The position numbers and the translations under genes are program-made. 64,000 nucleotides of DNA. Origin: Mycosarcoma maydis (taxonomy: Eukaryota; Basidiomycota; Ustilaginomycetes; Ustilaginales). The notes below the pieces were generated by a model. That model searched no databases and had not been told where the DNA came from. It worked only from the letters and a program-made list of their open reading frames with translations. Within the stretch, counting starts at the first letter, position 1; the number at the start of each line of letters is the position of its first letter. This document shows, piece after piece, positions 33,061 through 42,139 of the stretch. The stretch spans positions 744,001-808,000 of the forward strand of contig NC_026479.1 of NCBI RefSeq assembly GCF_000328475.2, written 5' to 3'.

Positions 33061-34875
33061 CTAATGAGAGGGAGGAAAGTCGGAACTGGGATACAGCTTG
33101 CCGGGGTTGAGCAGGTTATGGGGATCTAAAGCCAATTTGATTGCCTTCATGACACGGATCGTGCTGGCGGGAAGCTCGCTCTCGAGGAATTCGATCTTGC
33201 CCATACCGACGCCGTGCTCGCCCGTGCAAGTTCCCTGAAGCTTCTGCGCACGCTCGCACAGTCGCCCGACGACTTGGGTAGTGATGCGCGTCTGTTCGGG
33301 ATCTTGTGCGTTGAAGGGGATGAGAGCGTGGAAGTTCCCGTCTCCTGCATGGCCGACGATGGCAGTGCCCGTCAGGCCCGACTCTTGGAAGTCGCGCTGC
33401 GACTCTCTAACAAGCCGAGGCAAGGCCGAGATAGGCACGCACACGTCCGTGGTCCACACCTTGACTCCCGGTGCTTGGTTGGTAGCCGCCACTGCCCACA
33501 GAGCCGCTTTTCTGCCTTCCCAGATCTTACCAGCACGCTCCTTGTCCGTTTCAAATTCTACACTGCTCTTCTCGGCACCAAACTTGACCGCAGCTTGTGT
33601 GATGGCTTCCTTGGCTTCGGCCACAGCCGCCTCTCCTCCACTTAGCTTGAAGAAAAGCGAGTCCTTTTCGTCGTATGTACGACCGCATAGATTAGACTGG
33701 TTGATCGATTGGATCATTTTGTAATCTAGCAACTCGATGCACTGAACCGGAATACCGGAGAGTAGGATCTCGTTGACCGTCTTCGATGCTGCTTCGACGT
33801 TGGGAAAGCTCGCAACAGCCACGGCATCCGCGGGCATTTTGGGCGCCAGCCGTACGGTTGCTTCGGTTACAATACCGAGCGTTCCTTCAGCGCCAACGAT
33901 GATCTTGCCAATGTCAAACCCTGCCGAGCTCTTGCGCGCACGTCCTCCACCACGCGTCGAGATGACCTCGCCGTTAGCAAGTACCACCTTCATGTCGAGA
34001 AAGTGCTCGCCTCGAGCAGTGCCGTACCGAACCGCGTTGGTGCCCGAGCAGCCAGTACCGATCATTCCACCGATCGTAGCACCCGGTCCGGGGTCAAGCG
34101 GGAAGAAAAGCTGGTTGCCGTTCTTGGCGCAGTACTGGTTGATTGTCTCCCATCCGATACCTGCCTGCACAACCATATCGCCGTCATCGGGATGGAAAGC
34201 GAGCACCTTGTCCATCCTGCTCATGTCGATCGAGATTCCTGCAAACGGGGCGATGTAGTGGCCCTCGAGACTTGTTCCACCGGAAAAGGGCACAATCGGC
34301 ATGCAGTACTGGTTGGCGATGCGCACGACCGCCTGTACATCAGGTGTATCGCGCACGTACACCACGACGGACGGCTTGGTACCTTCCGAAGAGCTGCGGT
34401 GGCCATTCTCGTCGATCCCGCGTCGCTCCAGCTCATCCTCGTCGGTCGTAACATGGTCTTCCCACACTTCGCCTTGTGACGTAAAGTACGCTTTGAGCTC
34501 TTCGATCGCGGCTTCGAAATCTTGCTTGGTACCGTAGGAAAACGGCAGACGTGGCTCGCCGTACAAGTAATCACCACTGCGCACTGCCGCCGCGGGGCCA
34601 TCCAGGCTGATCTTGCTGTCGCCGCTTTGGCCGCCTTGTCGAGAGATGTAGAACGCATTGGCACCCAGACCGATGGCGAGAAGACCAAGGGCAAGATTAC
34701 GCGAGCTGAAGTCGCGCGAGGCCGAGGACGGATGTGTGGCAGCACCCTGTGTGCTGGAGCTGGCCTGTCGACGAGCCGAAGAGCTCAAGAAACCACGGCT
34801 GGATGCAGCGGCACTAGCCAATTGGCCACGAGCCACCTTAAGAGCTCGTGACGAGACACCATTTGCTCGTATCAT
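33061..34875 (-). CDS. DLD1: Mitochondrial D-lactate dehydrogenase (cytochrome c), DLD type
   Basis: 604 residues from the ATG at 34875 (MIRANGVSSRALKVARGQLA); upstream only a TTG is in frame. The Arg/Ser-rich presequence and a hydrophobic segment (LALGLLAIGLGANAFYI, about residues 60-77) form a bipartite signal for the intermembrane space. The FAD-binding PCMH domain has SGGTSLEGH, LDPGPGATIGGMIGTGCSG, and GAEGTLGIVTEATVRL. The C-terminal FAD-oxidase domain has GHAGDGNFHALIPF and the ending GEHGVGMGK...LDPHNLLNPGK. It oxidises D-lactate to pyruvate and passes electrons to cytochrome c. The length matches the family. Confidence 0.94.
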   Translation of the reverse strand: MIRANGVSSRALKVARGQLASAAASSRGFLSSSARRQASSSTQGAATHPSSASRDFSSRNLALGLLAIGLGANAFYISRQGGQSGDSKISLDGPAAAVRSGDYLYGEPRLPFSYGTKQDFEAAIEELKAYFTSQGEVWEDHVTTDEDELERRGIDENGHRSSSEGTKPSVVVYVRDTPDVQAVVRIANQYCMPIVPFSGGTSLEGHYIAPFAGISIDMSRMDKVLAFHPDDGDMVVQAGIGWETINQYCAKNGNQLFFPLDPGPGATIGGMIGTGCSGTNAVRYGTARGEHFLDMKVVLANGEVISTRGGGRARKSSAGFDIGKIIVGAEGTLGIVTEATVRLAPKMPADAVAVASFPNVEAASKTVNEILLSGIPVQCIELLDYKMIQSINQSNLCGRTYDEKDSLFFKLSGGEAAVAEAKEAITQAAVKFGAEKSSVEFETDKERAGKIWEGRKAALWAVAATNQAPGVKVWTTDVCVPISALPRLVRESQRDFQESGLTGTAIVGHAGDGNFHALIPFNAQDPEQTRITTQVVGRLCERAQKLQGTCTGEHGVGMGKIEFLESELPASTIRVMKAIKLALDPHNLLNPGKLYPSSDFPPSH

Positions 34876-35640
34876 AGTTGAGAGGCTGTCCAGGCGGCGT
34901 AGGGTGAGCAGGTCGACAGGCAGGATGAAGAGCAAGCTTTCCCTAGAAAAAACCGCCCGATTTGTGATTTGCCGCGACCTCCAGGTAAAGCCTCAGCTGT
35001 CGACTTTTTGCTGGCATGGTTTGTTCAATGCACCTTGTGTTCTCGAATGCCTGAGGCTGCAGGCACGGGATAGGAATTGCCGGTGTTAGCTCCCAGTCCG
35101 AACCGAGACGTCACCGATACCTAGGGATCTGTGGTGCGTTGGCCTTTCCCCGCACACTTCGACTCACGACTCGTCGGCGACTAATTGCCCGTTCATTGAA
35201 CCCTCACTCACGACACCTGAGTTGCCAACGCTTCGTGCTTCTAGCGTGTTGCGTGTTGGCTCTTCACAACTGGAGAAAGAGACGCTCTAACACACGAAGA
35301 AGAAAAACCCGAAAGCATGCACGATGCGTGATGAACACGAAAGCATGAAGAGAAATCCAGAGCCTCGGACTCATTCTCCGATCCGCCAAGCACGAATGCT
35401 TACAACATGTCGAGCTTCGCCTATCCGTGTCCGCAACCTCAGTTCATTGAGATGAGGAGGGAACAAATGGCAGAAGGAACAAGCTGATTCTCAGAAAGTG
35501 TTGTCTCTCGAAGGCAGGAACACAGTAAAAGCTGATCAGGTCACGACCAGTATGAGTTTTGCGTGGTATTTCAAATGAAGCTGTGACGTCGTAGGAGGCC
35601 CAATGGTACACCGTATGCTGATCGTTGGATGGACAATGAT
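34876..35640. other. Intergenic region D-LDH / PBDC1-like
   Basis: 765 bp containing the D-LDH promoter and the 3' end of the PBDC1-like gene. No supported ORF or repeat. Confidence 0.5.
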
Positions 35641-36328
35641 TTACTTGGCGCCAGAAGCGGCTTTCTTGGCCTTCTCCTTGGCAGCCTCCTTCTGCGCCTT
35701 TTCGTAGACCCAGTCATTGAGGCCACGTCGGCAACGTGCGATTTCGTAGACGTAGAATTGAAGCCGCGTGACTGTTGTGGGTGCAACCAAGGCGCAGCGC
35801 AACAGAGAAAGGACAGGGGTTTCAAAGATGCATAGGACGAAGAGGTGCAAACGGGGATGCGGCGTCAAAGAAAAGGGAACAGTCAAGAGCGTTCGAGGGT
35901 CAGAAAAGCTTTCTGACTGCCATCAGATGCGCATGAGCAAAGCTATACATACCAAAGGTAGTGTTAAATTGGGTGTACTCGTCCGAAGCGTCAGTACGGA
36001 TCAAAGTACCAAAGTTGAAGTCGGCGACCTTGTTCTCGTACTTGTTGATGAAGAGCCTCCACTTCTCCTTACCAGCAGGGCTCTTCATGGCCTCCTCGTC
36101 GATCTTGAGCACCGACTTAGGGTCACCCGACTCTGCGAACTCTGGGAAAGTAGCCTGGAAGTCCTCGTACATCTCGTCGTCCAGCTTGGTCAAGCGAAGG
36201 GTGGAAGGCTTGATCTTCTCCAAGAGGTTCCAGTAGGTTTGGGCATGCTCGACACATCGAACGGCCATCTGCTTTTCGATCTCTGGCAGATTCTGCGCCT
36301 TGTTGGCGTCAAATGTTCCGGTCGACAT
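35641..36328 (-). CDS. PBDC1/Ypl225w-like protein, two exons
   Basis: Exon 1 is 36328..35953 and exon 2 is 35771..35641; the 181-bp intron runs from GTATGT to CAACAG. The join reads FNTTF-VTRLQFYVYEIARCRRGLN, fitting the family's FxxRIQFxxxEIARNREGxN. The product has 168 residues. Conserved blocks are MAVRCVEHAQTYWNLL, LRLTKLDDEMYEDF and GKEKWRLFINKYENKVADFN followed by FGTLIR. The tail is Lys/Ala-rich. The family was once named after polysaccharide biosynthesis; yeast Ypl225w (Chp1) is now known as a co-translational chaperone for eEF1A, so a role in eEF1A folding is the best guess. Neither exon alone gives the full domain. Confidence 0.92.
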
Positions 36329-36987
36329 AGTGCTCGAATGATGTGTGTATGGTATCGGAACGCGAGATAAGGTGATGAGATGGAAAGAGGTCAACCTGCT
36401 GCTAGATCCAGTGAGCGAAAGTCCAAATTAGAGCTTAGATGGAGGTGCGTGCGTTGACCTGTCAATACTAGCAAAACTGCCAACTCAGTGCAGTGTTGCC
36501 ATTCTCGGACGGGACTCAGGGTCGACTGCCGATTTGCCACGTCGTCAAGACTCGCGACTTCCAAGAGGTTTTTTTTTTCGACCAAGCACGCAGACACGAG
36601 CAAGAAGCGTGAAGCACGAAGAAATCGTCAAATTGTTAAGATGTGCACAAATGACAGACAGTTCAGCTGGCTGTGCACTACAGTCACACGTGACAGAGCT
36701 GAGTGTGGACGGTGTTTCCACGTAACACGTCAGCGCCTGTTCGAGTTCATTTTCCGAAATCGTGAATCACGAATGAAACGAATGCATTTTCGTACAGCTT
36801 CCTGCAGCCCAGACCTGTGATCAAACAGCAAGCCGAGCTTTTCTTATACATGTCGAGAATATACAAGGCGAAGTAGAATGTCCAGAGAGAATCCGATACT
36901 ATATTCAGGTTGAGAGTTTCGTTCGTTCTTGGAGCCTGCTGGCAGCACCTCGAGGTGGCTGGACATCAAGCCCCGTGTATGCGCAGT
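36329..36987. other. Intergenic region upstream of PBDC1-like
   Basis: 659 bp between the PBDC1-like start and the methyltransferase stop. A T-run (36569-36578), one CACGTG-like GTGACAG segment and heptamer-like ATCGTGAATCACGAATG near 36759 are seen; no gene. Confidence 0.5.
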
Positions 36988-38685
36988 TCAGTTGTAAACC
37001 GACTTGAACTTGCTGATGGGAGGACGCGGCAGCAGACCGCCGTGAGACTTGACGCCGTTGATGCGGTGGTAGGCGTTCAAGTTCTTGTGCAGGGTAAACT
37101 GGAAGACGGAGCTACCACCTTCACGGGCAATGATGACACTGGACCAGAGGAAGAAGGACCAGATGCGGTACATCTTGTCACCGTACTTGGCCACCACCTT
37201 GTCCTTGTTAGCCTCCCAGTTCTGAGCCCATCGCAGAATGGTAGCCGAGTAGTGAACGCCGGCAACGTCGACCGAGCGAATTTCGAAACCCGCCTTTTCG
37301 AGGTGCGAAACAACCCATCCAAGCGAACACGAGGCATCGGCACCGGGGAACACGTACTTGTTCATGAAAAGACCCCACTGCAGATCATGGAACTGCCAAG
37401 TGGGGCGAAGACCAGCGACCTGGAAAACAAAGACTCCATCATCGTCAAGAAGGTTGTAGACATCCGAGAGGAATTTGTCGTAGTGACGAATCCCGACGTG
37501 CTCGGCCATCTCGAGCGAGATGATTTTGGTATAGTGTCCAGGCTGCACGGGAATGTCGCGGTAATCGAGGTTCAAGATGCGTGCCTGACTAGGGTCGATA
37601 CCGTTCTTCTTGAGACGGTCGTTTCCGAAGCGAGTCTGGGTCTTTGCGAGCGTAACACCGGTGACATCACATCCGTAGTTGACGGCGGCAAAGGTAGCAA
37701 AGGTACCCCAACCACATCCAATGTCGAGGACGCGGTCCTCCTTTTGCAAATCGAGCTTGGAGCAGACGAGGTTGAGCTTGTTGTCTTGCAGTTCCTCGAG
37801 TGTCTCGGCCTTGTTGGGGTCCGAGATGATGCCGGAAGTGTAAATCATCTGCGGGCCGAGGAACCAGGAATAGAAGTCATCACCGCGGTCGTAGTTGTCC
37901 TGGATCTGAGTCTCGTCCTGCTTGGCAGTATGCATGAGCACATCCGGGATCAAGTTGAACAGAACATACTCGAACAAAGGCCAGGTGAATTGCATCGAGC
38001 ACCAGTCCCATCGGTACTCGAGCAACTCGTTCAGCGGCATCTTGGGCTCAATCTTGGCAGCAAAGTAGGCGTCATGGAATGTCTGGTAAGGGATCTTCTT
38101 GTCGCCGTTGTATTTTTTGCGAAGCTCAGGGTCCTTGATATCCATGTAGAATTCCAGCGGCTTGCCAGGGAGCGTAACCTTTTCGTTCTTGCGAGGACCG
38201 TAGGTCGACATGACGGTCCAGTATCCGATAGCGACGGGGCCGCCAAACAGGGCGCAGAGAAGGATGTAGCTGAACCAACCGAACCACTTGGGGTTGACGA
38301 AAGGAATGAGTCGGAGCACAATGGCGGGGGCGATCAAGATGAGCGCGGCAAGGTGGAAGTTGTTGAACGAGCCGTTGCCCTCGGCAGGAAGAGGAGCGTT
38401 GGCGATGGAGGGGTAGTTGGTCAGCTTGACCTTGCCTCCCGGAGCATATCTGACGATAGCATTGCCGTTGGCAGCGGGGATGCCGTTGGAGAAGCCGTTG
38501 GAAGTGCCGTCGGAAGTGCCGTTGAGTTTGCCGAGTTTGAGACTGGAGCCGTTGGTGGTGGGTGCGGCGGCAGGTGTAACACTCGCAGCGGTAGAACCAT
38601 TGGACTCAGACTGTCCGACAGGAACAGCGAGAGCGGCAGCGGGCGCCGAATCGACGATCCTGGTTTCAGGCTGAGGAGGAGACAT
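36988..38685 (-). CDS. MTS1: Sphingolipid C9-methyltransferase
   Basis: 565 residues from the ATG at 38685, only two bases from the assembly gap. After a Ser/Asn/Ala-rich N-terminus (1-95) there are two membrane segments (FHLAALILIAPAIVLRLIPF; WFSYILLCALFGGPVAIGYW), then a cyclopropane-fatty-acid-synthase-like methyltransferase domain. The SAM-binding motif is VLDIGCGWGTFA, followed by GVTLAKTQ, EMAEHVGIRHY and GLFMNKYVFPGADASC. The enzyme adds the C9 methyl group to the sphingoid base of glucosylceramide, a fungal-specific step important for membranes and plant infection. The ORF is complete, but its promoter lies in or beyond the gap, so an upstream start cannot be excluded. Confidence 0.94.
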   Translation of the reverse strand: MSPPQPETRIVDSAPAAALAVPVGQSESNGSTAASVTPAAAPTTNGSSLKLGKLNGTSDGTSNGFSNGIPAANGNAIVRYAPGGKVKLTNYPSIANAPLPAEGNGSFNNFHLAALILIAPAIVLRLIPFVNPKWFGWFSYILLCALFGGPVAIGYWTVMSTYGPRKNEKVTLPGKPLEFYMDIKDPELRKKYNGDKKIPYQTFHDAYFAAKIEPKMPLNELLEYRWDWCSMQFTWPLFEYVLFNLIPDVLMHTAKQDETQIQDNYDRGDDFYSWFLGPQMIYTSGIISDPNKAETLEELQDNKLNLVCSKLDLQKEDRVLDIGCGWGTFATFAAVNYGCDVTGVTLAKTQTRFGNDRLKKNGIDPSQARILNLDYRDIPVQPGHYTKIISLEMAEHVGIRHYDKFLSDVYNLLDDDGVFVFQVAGLRPTWQFHDLQWGLFMNKYVFPGADASCSLGWVVSHLEKAGFEIRSVDVAGVHYSATILRWAQNWEANKDKVVAKYGDKMYRIWSFFLWSSVIIAREGGSSVFQFTLHKNLNAYHRINGVKSHGGLLPRPPISKFKSVYN

Positions 38686-38687
38686 CG

Positions 38688-38787
38688 NNNNNNNNNNNNN
38701 NNNNNNNNNNNNNNNNNNNNNNNNNNNNNNNNNNNNNNNNNNNNNNNNNNNNNNNNNNNNNNNNNNNNNNNNNNNNNNNNNNNNNNN
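38688..38787. other. Assembly gap (100 N)
   Basis: Exactly 100 N, the usual placeholder for a gap of unknown size. The right flank is a purine-rich low-complexity stretch (38788-38845), which likely stopped the assembly. Confidence 0.99.
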
Positions 38788-40898
38788 GAAAGAAGGAAGG
38801 AGGGTGGGAGGGAGGAAATGAGGGAGGTTGAGGGGAGATGCGGGAGGAGTCAGTCTTGCTGTGCTTCAAGATGACCCGAGCGAGGGATGAAAAACGGACA
38901 ACGAGTTGCGCACAGAGACTGGCATCATGGACTGGCTTGAGAAGAAACGTCGCGGAAAATGAGCACGTCCCTTGGTGGCTGATAGCTGAGAGACCTCTCG
39001 GCAGCTGTCAGGGCTGAACAGCACAGCGTTTGGAGTTGGGAGCCAGAATAGATAGCAAAATAACAGTGTAGTCGATCTTCCCAAATGGGTCCGAGAGCGA
39101 AGGGAGGCAAGCAACACTCGCATATCAGCTGAAACACGCGAGTAAGCAAACACGAAGCACGAATTTAGAAGAAGCGCTGCGTCTTTCTCCCGCGTTGCAG
39201 AGCTATTACACGCGCAAGTCGCAGCAAGAGCCGATCTCGATCAGCACCAAGGCTGAGCCAGTCAAGGGTGAAAAGGAAAAAGGTCCAAGTAAGTTAGTTA
39301 GCCGAATGCAAGGTTGAATTAAGGGTAAGGGAGTGCAGTATCGATCTTCCATTCGAGCGAGACTGGCCTGCTGTCACAAAGTCATACACCAATTTGCCTT
39401 GCCGAAACTCAGACTCGTGACTAGAAGCAGACGATTCAGTACAACGACGGACAGCTCAATCTCACAATCCACAGCTCGCCAAATCACAAGCAGTGAAGTC
39501 GTGACTCAGGTTGCGCCTCAAGATGATGAATCTCAATGCCAACTTTGATGTAGCTTGCTGCACTGTATGCTAGCCCGGAGGCTGGCCTTAAGACGATCAA
39601 CCTATGCTTGCCAAAGCGTACAAGCTAGCGTGAGAACACTCGAGTTGCCAGCCAAGAGACGCGCAGGACGAGGAAGCGCGCCCGAAGCGCAGAGCGGACT
39701 CAGAACAAGGCTGCAAATCGACAGAACAGGAACCTGCAAAAGCCAAGGCCAACCTAAATCACGAGGCTCGTTATCGCTGAGGCCATCCTTGACGGCCATC
39801 AGCAGCGCAACAATCACGGAATCGCCGAAATGAAATGGTGATCCCGCCTGTCGTTGCAGCGCTGTCAAAAGTGCAGGCGAGACGCCAAAATGAAAAAAAA
39901 AAGATAAGTTAACTTAAATGAAAAGTCAAAAACGTCGGTGCGCTTCATCCAACAACGAGCACCTTGCGTTTTTACAAGCGTTGATTGTTAGAGTGACAAA
40001 GAGAGATCGAGACAGATCGTAGGTTGCGACGGGTGTATTCCATCGAGGTTCCCGATTCAAGGATCGGCGACTCGCGACTATAATCTAGCGGGCAGACCGG
40101 ACCGGACATGCAGCTACTGCATCTCTCCACGCTCCACTCGTGACTGAAGCATGGTGCCGTTCCATAAACGTAGATGTAATTTCACAGCAACAGCCAAGTC
40201 ACAGAATCGCGAGTGAGTAAGTAGCATTCTTGATTGACTATGTCCGAAACTCAAAGCGAATCCATCTCTCGCTCAAAAGGTGAGAGACAAGTTCACAAAC
40301 GAAAGTTTACTCTCTAGATCGTTTCCATGATTGTACCAAACACACTTCAGTCCTGAAGGGAGCGGGCAATTTATGGCATCCGCAGAGCGAGGCTTAAAAG
40401 AAGCGAACGCCGTACTGTTTTCCCCGTGAGAAGCGGCAATTTGGCATAGGATTGAGCGAGGCGAATCTCGTTGTAAGATTTGATGAACAGCGGCTCGTCG
40501 TTGCCAGGAACAAGTGGAAAGAGACACAGCCCGCTCGTGTAGGTGGAAAGCGTCATGCCGACAAAGTTCCTATCGCTGGTTTCACCCCACTTTCATCGCG
40601 CACAATTCGTGATTGAGATGCCTGTTAATTCCCCCCGCGGGCGGTGGTCGGCGACCTCTCGTGGTTCTAATTCACGATTTGCCCCTCGCTCGTTAGGTCC
40701 GTAGGGGCCATCTCTGTCGATCTGCCCTTCCGCAGGTGTCCGGTCCGTACTGTACTATATATTCACGACTATCTGCAATCACGAATGTCTTTCGTCTATC
40801 CTTACAATCTTGGGTTGTCTTCCTCTTCCTCATTATTACATCTTTTCCTTCGTTCCTTTCTTACTTCCAACCAGCCCCCGGAACCTTGCATTGCAAAC
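38788..40898. other. 2.1-kb region between the gap and the hydroxyacid dehydrogenase
   Basis: The GGAGG-rich start (38788-38845) is followed by unremarkable DNA. ORFs of up to 95 codons occur (for example 38866-39153 minus) without domains. An A-run is at 39890-39902. The last part, 40800-40898, is C/T-rich as expected of the next gene's leader. Confidence 0.45.
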
Positions 40899-41965
40899 AT
40901 GTCGAAGCCCCAGGTCCTCATCTGTGGCACCATCGTCCACGCTCACGACGAGCTCAAGAATGACCTTGGCTCGATCGCAGAGATTCTGGTAAGTTGCCAC
41001 AGTTCACAGTTGACAAGGTTGACTCGCATGGCAATTCGACTGACACTCTTCCACTGCAACAGCACCTCGATACACCCACACGAGCCGAATTCTTCCAAGC
41101 TTGCTCTGCCGGCGGCAAGTATGCCAACATCATCGCCATTTACCGACACAACGATTCCGTGGACAAGGTGGGTCTTTTCGACGCTGAGCTCATCAATGCG
41201 CTCCCTGCTTCGCTCAAGTCGATTTGTCACAACGGTGCTGGATACGATCAGATCGATGTCCATGCTGCCAAGGCCAAGGGAATCACCGTTTCGCACACAC
41301 CTGCTGCTGTAGACGATGCCACCGCCGATACCGCCATGTTCCTCGTCCTCTCGAGCTTGCGTCAATACTACCGTGCTGAAATCAACGCTAGGAGTGGAAA
41401 GTGGAAGTCGGGCCTGAAACCCGCTCACGACCCCGAGGGCAAGACGTTGGGTATCATTGGTATGGGAGGTATTGGCTCCGCCCTCGCCAAGCGAGCGGCC
41501 GCCTTTGACATGAAGATCATCTACTACAACCGAAACCCAAACCCAAACGCCGACGCCTCTTACACATATGTTGAATCTCAGCAACAACTGCTCGCTCAAT
41601 CCGACGTAGTCTCGCTCAACCTTCCGCTCAACAAGCAAACCGAAAAGTCGTTCGGCAAAGCCCAATTCGACCAGATGAAGGATGGCGCCATCCTCGTCAA
41701 CACCGCTCGTGGAGGTGTCGTTGATGAAGAGGCCCTCATTGAAGCGCTCAGCAGCGGAAAACTTTCCAGCGCTGGCTTGGACGTCTACCCCGCAGAGCCA
41801 AAGATCGACGAACGTCTGGTAAAGATGGACAACTGCATTTTGTTGCCACACATGGGTACCGAGACCGTCGAGACACAGAAGAAGATGGAGGTTCAGGTAT
41901 TTGGATCCATCAAGACTGCCATCCAGACCGGAAAGCCCAGCTACATTGTCAAGGAGCACAAGTGA
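40899..41965 (+). CDS. GOR1: NAD(P)-dependent D-2-hydroxyacid dehydrogenase (glyoxylate reductase-like), two exons
   Basis: Exon 1 is 40899..40988 (MSKPQVLICGTIVHAHDELK...SIAEIL) and exon 2 is 41063..41965; the 74-bp intron runs from GTAAGT to GCAACAG, with CGACTGAC as a possible branch site. The product has 330 residues. The NAD-binding motif is GIIGMGGIGSALAKRA. The catalytic set is Arg in NTARGGVVDEEAL, Glu in YPAEPKID and His in LPHMGTETVETQ. The best match in style is fungal glyoxylate/hydroxypyruvate reductase (yeast Gor1) or D-mandelate-type dehydrogenases; the substrate cannot be read from the sequence. The ORF of exon 2 continues upstream through the intron, but from a TTG and without the conserved start. 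Confidence 0.9.
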
Positions 41966-42139
41966 TTTTCTTCAACACTCTTGGCCAAAAGTTAACTCTG
42001 CATCTCGTAAAACACGTCTTACTTATAGCATACTCTAACACTTAGATTCACTCATCGTGCATACCAGGACAAGGTGAGAGATGTGCAGCATGTGACAGGA
42101 GCCTTGTGAGGGCCCCCGATTGTTGAGGAAAGACATGTC

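Noticed and set aside
34876..34935. Upstream start for D-lactate dehydrogenase
   Set aside because: The frame starts at a TTG; the ATG at 34875 yields a proper mitochondrial presequence.
36910..38874. 654-codon + strand ORF antisense to the sphingolipid methyltransferase
   Set aside because: It runs through the N gap and mirrors the codon bias of the real minus-strand gene; no domain is seen.
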